Origin: Leptospira montravelensis
GTDB taxonomy: Bacteria > Spirochaetota > Leptospiria > Leptospirales > Leptospiraceae
DNA: 64,000 nt
Assembly (NCBI RefSeq): GCF_004770045.1
Contig: NZ_RQFO01000016.1
Location: 645,501 to 709,500 of the forward strand
Direction of reading: 5' to 3'
A program made the position numbers and the translations under genes. This document shows, in pieces, positions 55,529 to 64,000 of the stretch; position 1 is the first letter of the stretch, and each line of letters opens with the position of its first letter. The notes under the pieces were generated by a model, which saw nothing but the letters and a program-made list of their open reading frames with translations, did no database searches and was not told where the DNA came from.

Positions 55529-58171
55529 ATGAAACAACTTTTACATTTTTTTTACTTACTTTTCGTACTTTTAGTTTTAGATTGCCGTCTCAAAAAACCA
55601 GTTTACCACCTAACCCAATCCGAAGCAGAAACTCGATTCGAAATTATAGAAGACATCCATTATGAGTTAGATGTCCATCTCAGTCCTAAAGAAACTTTTG
55701 AAGGAAAAGTTAAAATTCGTTTTTTTGGAAAAAAACTCGGAGACTTGCGTTTGGATTATTATGAAGGAAAAATCAAAAGTATCATATTAAACGAAGAAGA
55801 TCTTACCAATCTTCCTTATGAAAATGGCCATATTCAATTGCCAGCATACAATCTAATGATTGGAAATAACACTCTCACAATTTTGTTTGAGACTCCTTAT
55901 GCCAAAACAGGAAACGGTCTACATAAATTTACAGATCCAGATGATAAAGAAGTTTATCTATATTCACAATTTGAAGCCTTCCACGCGAACAAAATGTTCC
56001 CTTGTTTCGATCAACCTGATTTAAAGGCAACATTCCAAGTCAATGCGACTGTGCCAAAAAATTGGAAAGTCATTTCCGCAACACTTCCTCATTCCCAATC
56101 AAAAGGTCTAAATCCCGAGGAAATTTCTTTTTCTTTTCCAGAATCAGCAAAAATTTCCACTTATGTTTTTTCTCTCCACGCAGGCCCTTATCAAGTTTGG
56201 GAAGATAAATTTGAGTCCATCCCTTTAAGATTATTTGTTAGGAAGTCACTCGCTAAATATGTAGATCCCAAAGATTGGTTTACCTTTACCAAAGAAGGTT
56301 TTGCCTTTTTTAATTCCTATTTCGGAATTCCTTATCCATTTTTGAAATATGACCAAATCATTGTTCCGGAGTTTAACTTCGGAGCTATGGAAAATGTTGG
56401 TGCCGTCACTTTTTCCGAACGATTTGTTTCTCGTTCACCAATGACAAGATCTCAAAGAGAAAATCTTTCCGATGTGGTTTTGCATGAAATGGCACATATG
56501 TGGTTTGGAAATCTTGTTACCATGCGTTGGTGGAACGGATTGTGGCTTAACGAAAGTTTTGCGACCTATATGGCAAGTTTAGCCCAAGCAAAAAATTCTG
56601 AATTCAAAGAAACTTGGATTAGTTTTTTTGAAAAAATGAAACAATGGGCTTATGAAGAAGATAGTTACAGTACAAACCACCCTGTAGAAGCAAAAGTTTC
56701 TGACACAGAAGAAGCCTTCACTCAATTTGATGGAATCACTTATGGGAAAGGTGCCTCTGTCCTCAAACAATTAGTTTATTTTATTGGTGAGGAAGCCTTT
56801 CAACGAGGTGTTCAAAATTACCTTCGCAAATATTCTTATTCAAACTCTACACTCTCTGACTTTTTAAAAGAGTTGGAATTTGCAAGTGGATTTCCCATGA
56901 AAAAATGGTCGAAAGATTGGTTAGAAACCAAAGGTACCAACCAAGTTGAGTTAACAACCGTTTGTGCTGATAATCAATTCTATTGGAAAATTGTACAATC
57001 GGCTCCTGGATCAGAAAACAAACTGAGAGACCACAAAACAATTTTAGGCCTCTATTTCTTCGATAAACCTAACAAACGATTATCCTTTGAAGAATTTCCT
57101 GTGGTTTATTCCGGTCGCTCCACTAATGCCATTTTCCCATTAAAGACTTGTCCCCATTTTAGTTTTATCAATGCCGAAGACCATGATTTTGCTATTTGGA
57201 AGTGGACGGAACCTAACAAAGAAAATTTAGAATATGTTTTAGAATTCGATACCGACCCAATGAGAAAACTCATCTTGTGGACTGATTATTTTAGACAAGT
57301 GCAACTTGCTAATGTCACTTTTGATGAATTCAAAGAAACAGCAGTTCGTATATATTCAACCGAAACTGATATCAAAATCAAACGATGGATTTTATCTCGA
57401 TTGGCCGGTGACAATGGTTCCACCTACGTAACTAGTAGGTTCTGGTTTCCAGAAGAAAAACGAATCCAAGATTTGAATGCCTTACAAAGTTTTTTATGGG
57501 AAACACTGAACCAAGCAAAACCGGGAAGTGATGAACAAAGGTATTTATTTGTTTCACTCATTGAATCCACTTATACAACAGCTTCTAAAAAAAGACTTTA
57601 TGACTTTTTAGAAAACAGACTTTCCATAAACGGCTTAAAAATTGACCAAGATTTACGTTGGAATCTACTCATTAAACTCAGTTCCTTAGAATCGGATAGA
57701 ACCCAAATTCAAAACCTGATTGAACGTGAAAAAAAAGTCGATCCTTCTAGTCGGGGAGTTAATTCCAGTTTGGCGGCCGAAGGAGCAGAGCCCAATCGTT
57801 CTGTAAAAGAAAAATGGATTCAAGTTCTACTTAACCCAAAATCAAGTCAGTACTCCTCCTCTACACTGCGAGTGGTGTCTTATTCCTTATTTCCAGAACA
57901 CCAAAAAGACATCCAACTCAGCTTTTTAGATACTTATTTGGACGCATTGGATAAATTTAACAATGGTGAAGATGAAAACTATTTAGATGCCTTTGCTAAA
58001 AGTTTAGCACCAGACTTTTGCACTGATGAAACATTACTGATTCTAAAGAAGTTTACTGGCAACCATCCCCGGCTTCCAGCTCTAGTTAAAAAAACTCTAT
58101 TGAAACAAATTGATTCAGAAAAAAAGTGCATCCAAATGAAGAACAAACATAAAGATCTCATAAACAAATAA
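55529..58171 (+). CDS. M1-family metallo-aminopeptidase, lipoprotein
   Basis: About 880 residues from the ATG at 55529. Lipoprotein signal LLHFFYLLFVLLVLDC, then an N-terminal beta domain, the exopeptidase motif GAMEN (285-289), zinc site HEMAHMWFGN with Glu342 nineteen residues after the second His (HExxH-x18-E at 319-342), and an ERAP/PepN-like C-terminal helical domain. It removes N-terminal residues from peptides, here outside the cytoplasm. It lies 23 bp after the amidase-like gene and is probably co-transcribed with it and the TRL genes, forming an envelope peptide/peptidoglycan degradation set. Confidence 0.92.
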   Translation: MKQLLHFFYLLFVLLVLDCRLKKPVYHLTQSEAETRFEIIEDIHYELDVHLSPKETFEGKVKIRFFGKKLGDLRLDYYEGKIKSIILNEEDLTNLPYENGHIQLPAYNLMIGNNTLTILFETPYAKTGNGLHKFTDPDDKEVYLYSQFEAFHANKMFPCFDQPDLKATFQVNATVPKNWKVISATLPHSQSKGLNPEEISFSFPESAKISTYVFSLHAGPYQVWEDKFESIPLRLFVRKSLAKYVDPKDWFTFTKEGFAFFNSYFGIPYPFLKYDQIIVPEFNFGAMENVGAVTFSERFVSRSPMTRSQRENLSDVVLHEMAHMWFGNLVTMRWWNGLWLNESFATYMASLAQAKNSEFKETWISFFEKMKQWAYEEDSYSTNHPVEAKVSDTEEAFTQFDGITYGKGASVLKQLVYFIGEEAFQRGVQNYLRKYSYSNSTLSDFLKELEFASGFPMKKWSKDWLETKGTNQVELTTVCADNQFYWKIVQSAPGSENKLRDHKTILGLYFFDKPNKRLSFEEFPVVYSGRSTNAIFPLKTCPHFSFINAEDHDFAIWKWTEPNKENLEYVLEFDTDPMRKLILWTDYFRQVQLANVTFDEFKETAVRIYSTETDIKIKRWILSRLAGDNGSTYVTSRFWFPEEKRIQDLNALQSFLWETLNQAKPGSDEQRYLFVSLIESTYTTASKKRLYDFLENRLSINGLKIDQDLRWNLLIKLSSLESDRTQIQNLIEREKKVDPSSRGVNSSLAAEGAEPNRSVKEKWIQVLLNPKSSQYSSSTLRVVSYSLFPEHQKDIQLSFLDTYLDALDKFNNGEDENYLDAFAKSLAPDFCTDETLLILKKFTGNHPRLPALVKKTLLKQIDSEKKCIQMKNKHKDLINK

Positions 58172-58180
58172 GGATTTTTT

Positions 58181-58504
58181 TTGAATCAGTTTTTGATTTC
58201 ACACATATTAGTTTTTTTGTTTTCTATTTTGTTTTTTGGAAATTGTGCCTCACCAGGTTTTGGACCAAAAGGGTTTATTTATACAAAAACAAAAATTGGA
58301 ATTTTTGGAACAGGGGAATCCTCTAAAAGAAGAGCTACCTCTTGCGTACACTCTGTACTCGGACTTTTTTCTTTTGGAAATGCCTCCCTGGAATTCTTAA
58401 AGTCTAGATCTAAAATCCAAAATGTCACCGAAACCAATTGGACCACCTTTGCCATTTTGGGAATGTATGCGAATCTTTGTGTCGAAATCTCAGGAAACGA
58501 ATGA
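58181..58504 (+). CDS. TRL-like lipoprotein, first copy
   Basis: 107 residues from a TTG start (AAGGA upstream). Lipoprotein signal ending FGNC, then the TRL-like pattern GFGPKGFIYTKTKIGIFG, a Cys (ATSCVHSVLGLFSFGNASLEFL) and IQNVTE. TRL-like proteins are small secreted proteins of unknown function common in spirochaetes. The TGA stop overlaps the ATG of the second copy (ATGA), so the two are translationally coupled. Confidence 0.72.
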   Translation: MNQFLISHILVFLFSILFFGNCASPGFGPKGFIYTKTKIGIFGTGESSKRRATSCVHSVLGLFSFGNASLEFLKSRSKIQNVTETNWTTFAILGMYANLCVEISGNE

Positions 58505-58854
58505 AAAAAGACTCTCGATTCATTTCAAAATCATTTGTAGTTTTGGTTTCTTTTATCCTTGGTTTCTTCCTCACTCAATGTGTTAATTTAGGGCAACCAC
58601 AGGGACTTGGGCCCACCGGCATTTTGTATGCGTCTTATTCTTTAGGACTTTCAGAACGTAACTTACCAAAACTTCCTTTGAAAAAAGGGAAGGCTTGTGT
58701 AAAACGATATGGTATTTTTTTTACAACTGGTAATGCGAGCATCAGCGAAGCAGCAAACGCTTCAGGAATTGTGGATATTTATAGAATCGAAAAAGAGGCA
58801 ACGAATTACCTCTCTCTCTATTCTTCTCTTTGTACAGTAGTTTGGGGAATTTAA
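58501..58854 (+). CDS. TRL-like lipoprotein, second copy
   Basis: 117 residues from the ATG at 58501. Lipoprotein signal LGFFLTQC, then LGPTGILYASYSLGLS, GKACVKRYGIFFTTGNASISEAANASGIVDIYRIEKE, matching its upstream neighbour block for block but diverged (roughly a third identical by eye). A tandem duplication of a lipoprotein of unknown role. It converges with the phosphodiesterase gene; the two stop regions overlap by 4 bp. Confidence 0.72.
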   Translation: MKKDSRFISKSFVVLVSFILGFFLTQCVNLGQPQGLGPTGILYASYSLGLSERNLPKLPLKKGKACVKRYGIFFTTGNASISEAANASGIVDIYRIEKEATNYLSLYSSLCTVVWGI

Positions 58855-59804
58855 GGTTTCGGGCGAACTACGGAGTCCAATAAATCTGGATAATCAGAAA
58901 TAATTCCATCCACTCCACAAGAAACAAGTCTTTTCACTTCTTTTTCTGTATTTACAGTCCACGGAACCACCAACATAGATTTGTTATGCGAATCTTTCAC
59001 AAATTTGGGTGTAACATATAGAAAGTATGGAGAAATGATATCCGCTTGTTTTTCTTTTGCTGCTGACAAAATGTTTTCTCGGTATCCATTTCCAAAACCA
59101 ATTGTCATCAAAAATCCTTGGAAGTAAGTGGGAACAAACAAAGCACTGGTTTTAATTTTTGGATTCTTCACCTTGGAAACAGCTAAAGTCCTAAGGTCGA
59201 ATGATTGGATGGTAGACCTTTCCACTACTTTATACTTCTCAATGATTTGAATTAGTTTTTCGGTGTGTTCTTTCACTAAACTATCGGGTGCAGAACCATC
59301 ATCAGGAAATTTTGTCTCAATATTAAACTCATAAACTTCTTTTGATTTTTTTTCCGTTTGTATTACCTTTTCAAAAAACTCTTCTAAAGAAAGAAGTTTG
59401 GTACCAGGTACAGGAGACTGTTTTGGAAAGTTAGGATTTTTTTTTGATCCACAATCATAAGTTTGTAATTCAGCTAACGTAAGTTCGTAAAGCGAAGTTT
59501 TTTTAATCTCAGTCCCATCTGCGTTTTGACAGATCACAGGATTGGTATCCGAATCATGATGGATGACCACTCGTTTGTCTTTGGTAAGAACCGTATCCAG
59601 TTCTAAAGTTACCATTTTATATTTGATCGCTTCTTCAAAGGCAGGCCAAGTGTTTTCTGGTTTTAGTCCTCGTGCCCCACGATGGCCTTGTAAATCAATC
59701 ACCTTACGCAGACGGTTCGGTGGATCCACTGTGGCACAGTTGGTAAAATAAAGTGTAAAACAAATTAAGAATAAACTAATTCTAAAAGTTTGGGTTTTCT
59801 TCAT
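58851..59804 (-). CDS. glycerophosphodiester phosphodiesterase, exported lipoprotein
   Basis: About 317 residues, ATG at 59804 with GGA in place (the frame continues one codon up to a TTG). Lipoprotein signal RISLFLICFTLYFTNC. Catalytic blocks DLQGHRGARGLKPENTWPAFEEAI (His-Arg pair plus Glu) and LELDTVLTKDKRVVIHHD (metal Glu/Asp and His), then the late VPWTVNTEKEVKRLVSCGVDGIISDYPDLL. It releases glycerol-3-phosphate from glycerophosphodiesters outside the cytoplasm. Single gene. Confidence 0.92.
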   Translation of the reverse strand: MKKTQTFRISLFLICFTLYFTNCATVDPPNRLRKVIDLQGHRGARGLKPENTWPAFEEAIKYKMVTLELDTVLTKDKRVVIHHDSDTNPVICQNADGTEIKKTSLYELTLAELQTYDCGSKKNPNFPKQSPVPGTKLLSLEEFFEKVIQTEKKSKEVYEFNIETKFPDDGSAPDSLVKEHTEKLIQIIEKYKVVERSTIQSFDLRTLAVSKVKNPKIKTSALFVPTYFQGFLMTIGFGNGYRENILSAAKEKQADIISPYFLYVTPKFVKDSHNKSMLVVPWTVNTEKEVKRLVSCGVDGIISDYPDLLDSVVRPKP

Positions 59805-59949
59805 CAATGGTTTCCTTTCTTACGGATTCCATCGTAAACATTCGTTGTGATTAGAAAGAAATTTTTATGCTTCCATTTAAAAAGAAAACTGACTCAAAAC
59901 GAATCAGAAATAAGGGAAATACCCGTAAGTCGTAGTACTTCTTATCACA

Positions 59950-60057
59950 ATGCGCGGAAAAAAAAAGAAATCAAACTCTAGAAATAAGAAAAGGCTGGAA
60001 AAAACGAGCACACCACCTAGGCTAACCCCGGTGGTGGACTCCAGAAAGGAAATTTAG
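59950..60057 (+). CDS. possible 35-residue basic peptide
   Basis: ATG to TAG, 35 codons, beginning RGKKKKSNSRNKKRLEKT and ending VVDSRKEI. It is strongly basic and contains no hydrophobic segment; composition resembles a small ribosome- or nucleic-acid-binding protein. No convincing ribosome-binding site precedes it, and the second half coincides with a GC-rich hairpin, so the stretch might instead be a non-coding RNA. Confidence 0.3.
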   Translation: MRGKKKKSNSRNKKRLEKTSTPPRLTPVVDSRKEI

Positions 60058-60125
60058 CGTAATTTGAGCCTAACGGTTCTTTCCCTCTGCAAGTCAACCT
60101 TATCCATGCGAATCTTATTCCTTCA

Positions 60126-60143
60126 GAACGTTCAAAACGTTTT
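60126..60143. promoter_or_regulatory. adjacent palindromes upstream of the XRE gene
   Basis: GAACGTTC (60126-60133) is followed directly by AAAACGTTTT (60134-60143); both are perfect palindromes sharing the AACGTT core. They lie ~53 bp before the XRE start and could be its own operator. Confidence 0.4.
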
Positions 60144-60195
60144 TAAGGCCGTTTTAGACCGTAAATAACGGAATTTTTGAATTTTTTTTTAAAAC

Positions 60196-60690
60196 ATGGA
60201 AAAAGTAAATCACTTTAGAAACTACCGCGAACGACGAAAACTCACGAGAATCGAATTATCCGAAAAACTAAACATTCCTCGCTCTGCTGTGGAACTTCTG
60301 GAATCCGAAGATTGGATCCGCTCCAAATTTGATAATGTGGTTTTGGTATCTAAAGAACTTGGATTGTCTCTCATCGATCTCATCCGACAAGAATTCGATT
60401 ACGACTTAGAAAAAGAATTTTTTAATGAGGAAGAATTTGAAGAGATTGTAGCCCGTTATGCTAACGCCAGGGTCACGTTGATTCTTTCCGAATTAAAACT
60501 ATTTTGCAGTAATGCAAAAGTTAGATTGGATGATTTTGATATTACCGAGTTTTCCTTTTCAATGGGAAACCTTCATAAACTCATTACTCTAAACCAAAAA
60601 TTAGAACGTGGTGAAATATCCCCGAAAGATGCCCTCATTGAATTTCCGCCAAAATGGGGGAAATTCAGTAAACGTAATCAAGCCACTTAA
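60196..60690 (+). CDS. XRE-type helix-turn-helix regulator
   Basis: 164 residues. Residues ~8-60 are a Cro/XRE helix-turn-helix (FRNYRERRKLTRIELSEKLNIPRSAVELLESEDW). The C-terminal ~100 residues are helical and contain EEEFEEIVARYANARVTLILSELKLF, with no known ligand domain. Start ATG at 60196 without a strong ribosome-binding site. It sits alone, convergent with fliG, behind a long upstream region with palindromes that suggest autoregulation. Targets unknown. Confidence 0.78.
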   Translation: MEKVNHFRNYRERRKLTRIELSEKLNIPRSAVELLESEDWIRSKFDNVVLVSKELGLSLIDLIRQEFDYDLEKEFFNEEEFEEIVARYANARVTLILSELKLFCSNAKVRLDDFDITEFSFSMGNLHKLITLNQKLERGEISPKDALIEFPPKWGKFSKRNQAT

Positions 60691-60740
60691 AATCAGTTTT
60701 GAATTTTAACTACGGTTAAAAGAAACGTAACTTGTGGATG

Positions 60741-61754
<1,014 letters not shown>

Positions 61755-61960
61755 ACTTCGTCCCGAAATCCGTACTACTTAGTTTATCGGCGGAGTCTTA
61801 AAAAAACAATGAGTTTTATTCTGAAGGAAAAATGGATTGGGTACCTAGACCATACCTTTCCATTGGTTTACCTCACAAACTTACCCTGGTTTTCCTTTTT
61901 TTAAACCATACTACTCGAGTCTCCAAAACTTCCCTTTAACCAATCCGGGATCAAAAGATT

Positions 61961-61986
61961 TATTTTTATGTTGACCGGTCTATTAT
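61961..61986. promoter_or_regulatory. LmrA/YxaF-type operator at the start of the TetR gene
   Basis: On the minus strand the sequence reads ATAGACCGGTCAACATAAA, with the palindromic core GACCGGTC at 61973-61980. As I recall, Bacillus LmrA and YxaF bind ATAGACCRGTCWMWATAWW; this site agrees at 18 of 19 positions. The gene it overlaps encodes a regulator of exactly that subfamily, which supports autoregulation. Confidence 0.7.
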
Positions 61987-62582
61987 CTTATTCAACCAAT
62001 GGATCTGTGGGCAAAAAAGGAATCGAAACTAAACAGAAAATGATCGAGGTCATGTCAGGACTTTTGGAAGAAACAGGGTATGAAGCCACTGGATTAACAG
62101 AACTCGGGAAAGAAACAGGCACACCCAAAGGTTCTCTCTACTTCCACTTTCCGGGGGGAAAAGACGAACTGACGCGCCTTGCCCTCCTCCATTCGGGTAA
62201 CCAACTGAATTTGTTTTTTCAATCCATATTAGCAGAAACAGAATCACCCATTCAGTCCATCAAACAAGTGTTTCATGCTTTGGAAGAACGAATTGTTTCG
62301 AGTGATTACAAAAAAGGATGCCCCATAGCCACAACTGCAATGGAAACTTCTGGGTCGGTTCCCACTGTTTCAGACACATGCAAAGAAGTATATTCTCTTT
62401 GGTTAAAAACTTTTGAAACTTATCTCGTAGGAAAGGGATACACAGCACGTAACGCAAAAAATCTTTCACTTTCCCTACTCTCTTTATGGGAAGGGGCCTT
62501 GTTACTTGCAAAACTACAAAAATCACCGGAACCGCTTCGTGTGGCTGCAAAAACTGCAGAATTACTTTTCAAACAAAACTAA
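61968..62582 (+). CDS. TetR-family repressor, LmrA/YxaF subgroup
   Basis: 204 residues as drawn. The helix-turn-helix reads ETKQKMIEVMSGLLEETGYEATGLTELGKETGTPKGSLYFHFPGGKDELTRLAL; the PKGSLYFHFPGGK stretch is typical of the LmrA/YxaF branch, and the C-terminal ligand domain follows (~80-204). The drawn start, ATG 61968, lies inside the operator at 61961-61986. A GTG at 62007 (13 codons later, GGA upstream) would give a more usual N-terminal length, and I consider it at least as likely. Upstream of a metallo-hydrolase gene, 22 bp apart. Relatives respond to flavonoids or drugs. Confidence 0.85.
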   Translation: MLTGLLSYSTNGSVGKKGIETKQKMIEVMSGLLEETGYEATGLTELGKETGTPKGSLYFHFPGGKDELTRLALLHSGNQLNLFFQSILAETESPIQSIKQVFHALEERIVSSDYKKGCPIATTAMETSGSVPTVSDTCKEVYSLWLKTFETYLVGKGYTARNAKNLSLSLLSLWEGALLLAKLQKSPEPLRVAAKTAELLFKQN

Positions 62583-62604
62583 ATTTATATAGGAAATTTT
62601 AAAA

Positions 62605-63573
62605 ATGAAACTCCCATCCAAATCAAAAATTCTTTTAATCGTTAGCCTAATATCTGTAATTATTTTTTTTCTATACTTCCTTGGTTATCCCAAAGAAAAG
62701 ATTCCTACCTACATCGCGGACAAAAAAACAAATTCTTCTTCCATCCCTAAACCGCAGGGAAAATCAAATTTGGTTTTTTCAATTTTAAGAACAGGAGAAG
62801 CAAAAACCTTGGAAGGATTTGTGATTGAAGGTGGGTCTGTATTTAGAACAGTGAAAGTTGCACATTCCGCTTTTTATATCCAACATCCCAAAGGGAATTT
62901 TTTGTTTGATACCGGACTCGGAACCAAAGTCAAAGAACAGTTCCAGGTTTTTCCTTTGTATTTAAAACTATTAATGGATTACAAACCTTTCCAAACAGCC
63001 TACGAACAATTGGAATCTAATGGAATCAGTCCCAAGTCGATTCAGGATGTATATTTTTCTCACCTTCATTGGGACCATGCCAGTGGTTTAAAGGATTTTC
63101 CTTGGTCAAACATACATAGTTTGCCTGAAGAATTAAATGATCCTAAAATTGAATTAGGTTACATTCCTTCTCAATTTGATGGAGATTCAGTTCATTGGAG
63201 TCACTTAAAGTTTTCTAACAAACCTTACGCATCTTATGCGAAAAGTTTAGATTTGTATGGAGATGGGACGGTTGTTTTTGTTCCCATGAAAGGACATAGC
63301 GAAGGGTCGGTAGGTTTATTCTTACATACCGACAATGGACAGGTATTCTTTCTTACCGGAGATATAGTGTGGCGACGGGAAGGTTTTTTAGAAAAAAAAC
63401 ACAAACCAAGAGGGGCTAGATGGATTGTGGATTTTGATACAGAAAGTCTTGGCGAAGAAATCGCAAGAGTACACGATCTATTCCAAAACAATCCAACTCT
63501 GCAAATCATTCCTGCTCATGATTTTGATGTGCAAAGTACTTTTGGTTTTTTTCCGAAAGTGATAGGTAGGTAA
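62605..63573 (+). CDS. metallo-beta-lactamase-fold hydrolase, membrane-anchored
   Basis: 322 residues. An N-terminal hydrophobic helix (ILLIVSLISVIIFFLYFLGY) acts as signal or anchor. The zinc site is SHLHWDHASGL (HxHxDH), with His and Asp in GHSEGSVGLFL and FLTGDIVW and a final His in IIPAHDFD. The layout resembles lactonase-type (AHL-lactonase-like) members, but substrate is open. It follows the TetR gene directly and is probably its target. Confidence 0.87.
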   Translation: MKLPSKSKILLIVSLISVIIFFLYFLGYPKEKIPTYIADKKTNSSSIPKPQGKSNLVFSILRTGEAKTLEGFVIEGGSVFRTVKVAHSAFYIQHPKGNFLFDTGLGTKVKEQFQVFPLYLKLLMDYKPFQTAYEQLESNGISPKSIQDVYFSHLHWDHASGLKDFPWSNIHSLPEELNDPKIELGYIPSQFDGDSVHWSHLKFSNKPYASYAKSLDLYGDGTVVFVPMKGHSEGSVGLFLHTDNGQVFFLTGDIVWRREGFLEKKHKPRGARWIVDFDTESLGEEIARVHDLFQNNPTLQIIPAHDFDVQSTFGFFPKVIGR

Positions 63574-63593
63574 CCTTCCTATCATTCGGTCGG

Positions 63594-64000
63594 TTAGTTT
63601 GTGTCATCTGGATTTTTGATTTGCATTGGTTTCTCTTGTAATAGCAAAGATCTGATTCCTTTCAAGGACTGGTCCAATCGGTCCAATTCTTCTAACAAAC
63701 TGCCACGATTCTCTTGGATTTTGTCATGATACAAATGGGCTTTGCCTACCCATTGGTGGTAGTCCAACGAAAGTTGGTGCAGGGCGGAATCCCACAGTAC
63801 GGGTGCAATTCTTCTTTTTTTCCAATAGATTTGTTTTCCCCATCCATAGATCCATTGCCCAAGGCCAATGGCATGTAAGGGAAGAAGAATGTAGAGTGAA
63901 GAAAAGATTACCTTTCCATAGGATATTTCTTTGGAAAACAAACCCCAGAAATAGATCCAAAGTGCAGAAAGTAACAAAACAGAAACTGTAAGATTTGCCT
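63594..64000 (-). CDS. membrane protein, N-terminus beyond the window
   Basis: The frame is open to the right edge, so the gene starts outside the window; a TTG at 63977 is only one possible internal start. The visible ~135 residues have two hydrophobic helices (NLTVSVLLLSALWIYFWGLF and VIFSSLYILLPLHAIGLGQWIYGWG) followed by a charged, coiled-coil-like C-terminus (QENRGSLLEELDRLDQSLKGIRSLLLQEK). No family recognised. Convergent with the metallo-hydrolase gene, whose stop is 20 bp away. Confidence 0.6.
   Translation of the reverse strand, partial: ANLTVSVLLLSALWIYFWGLFSKEISYGKVIFSSLYILLPLHAIGLGQWIYGWGKQIYWKKRRIAPVLWDSALHQLSLDYHQWVGKAHLYHDKIQENRGSLLEELDRLDQSLKGIRSLLLQEKPMQIKNPDDTN

Larger units (their letters stand above)
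59808..60195. other. 388-bp intergenic region before the XRE gene
   Basis: This gap holds three things. A 35-codon basic reading frame (59950-60057) overlaps a hairpin made of CTGGA/TCCAG around a 7-bp stem CACCACC/GGTGGTG near 59995-60044. Two adjacent palindromes, GAACGTTC (60126-60133) and AAAACGTTTT (60134-60143), lie upstream of the XRE gene. The remainder is AT-rich with no other recognisable signal. I see no known riboswitch or tRNA in it. Confidence 0.6.

Overview
The window looks like a chromosomal segment of a spirochaete of the genus Leptospira, probably a free-living (saprophytic-clade) species. This rests on the AT-rich coding, the hrcA-grpE-dnaK-dnaJ order behind a CIRCE element, a spirochaete-type FliG, many short-signal lipoproteins with loose lipoboxes, TRL-like lipoproteins, and several Leptospira-style hypothetical proteins. 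The genus call comes from recognising protein character, not from a search. I see no rRNA, tRNA, CRISPR, phage or intact insertion sequence.

Left part (1-13 kb): the C-terminal end of an ArsC/Spx-like protein, an orphan heavy-metal-type RND pump on the minus strand, then a tight five-gene minus-strand operon. That operon combines two circularly permuted ATP-grasp domains, two alpha-E domains (one fused to an ATP-grasp), two transglutaminase-like proteins and one DUF2126 amidoligase domain. It looks like a duplicated peptide-ligase/peptidase system of unknown product and is the most interesting system here.

13-20 kb: a seven-gene minus-strand run starting at a perfect CIRCE: hrcA, grpE, dnaK, dnaJ, then a Gfo/Idh/MocA oxidoreductase, a YqgE/AlgH protein and a degenerate SDR. 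20-27 kb: a PAS-GGDEF diguanylate cyclase, a DUF2961/GH172 exported protein and a small membrane protein (minus), then glnD and a GH13 alpha-glucosidase (plus).

27-36 kb: a plus-strand tripartite efflux operon (small exported protein, lipoprotein adaptor, HAE1-type RND pump, outer-membrane factor) followed by a hybrid histidine kinase. 36-41 kb: small metabolic and accessory genes, a divergent HxlR regulator with two clear operator copies, and a two-lipoprotein block bracketed by two related imperfect-palindrome elements that resemble integron attC sites.

41-50 kb: thiolase, an exported hypothetical protein, a nuoG-like/nuoI pair, a response regulator and aroC (minus); then a TonB-like protein, a NusG paralogue, kdsD/kpsF and aroD (plus, translationally coupled). 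50-64 kb: a TPR protein, a GMC oxidoreductase with its small subunit, a tandem amidase-like lipoprotein, an M1 aminopeptidase, two TRL-like lipoproteins, a glycerophosphodiester phosphodiesterase, an XRE regulator, fliG, an LmrA/YxaF-type TetR regulator with an apparent operator at its own start, a metallo-beta-lactamase-fold hydrolase, and a membrane protein cut by the window end.
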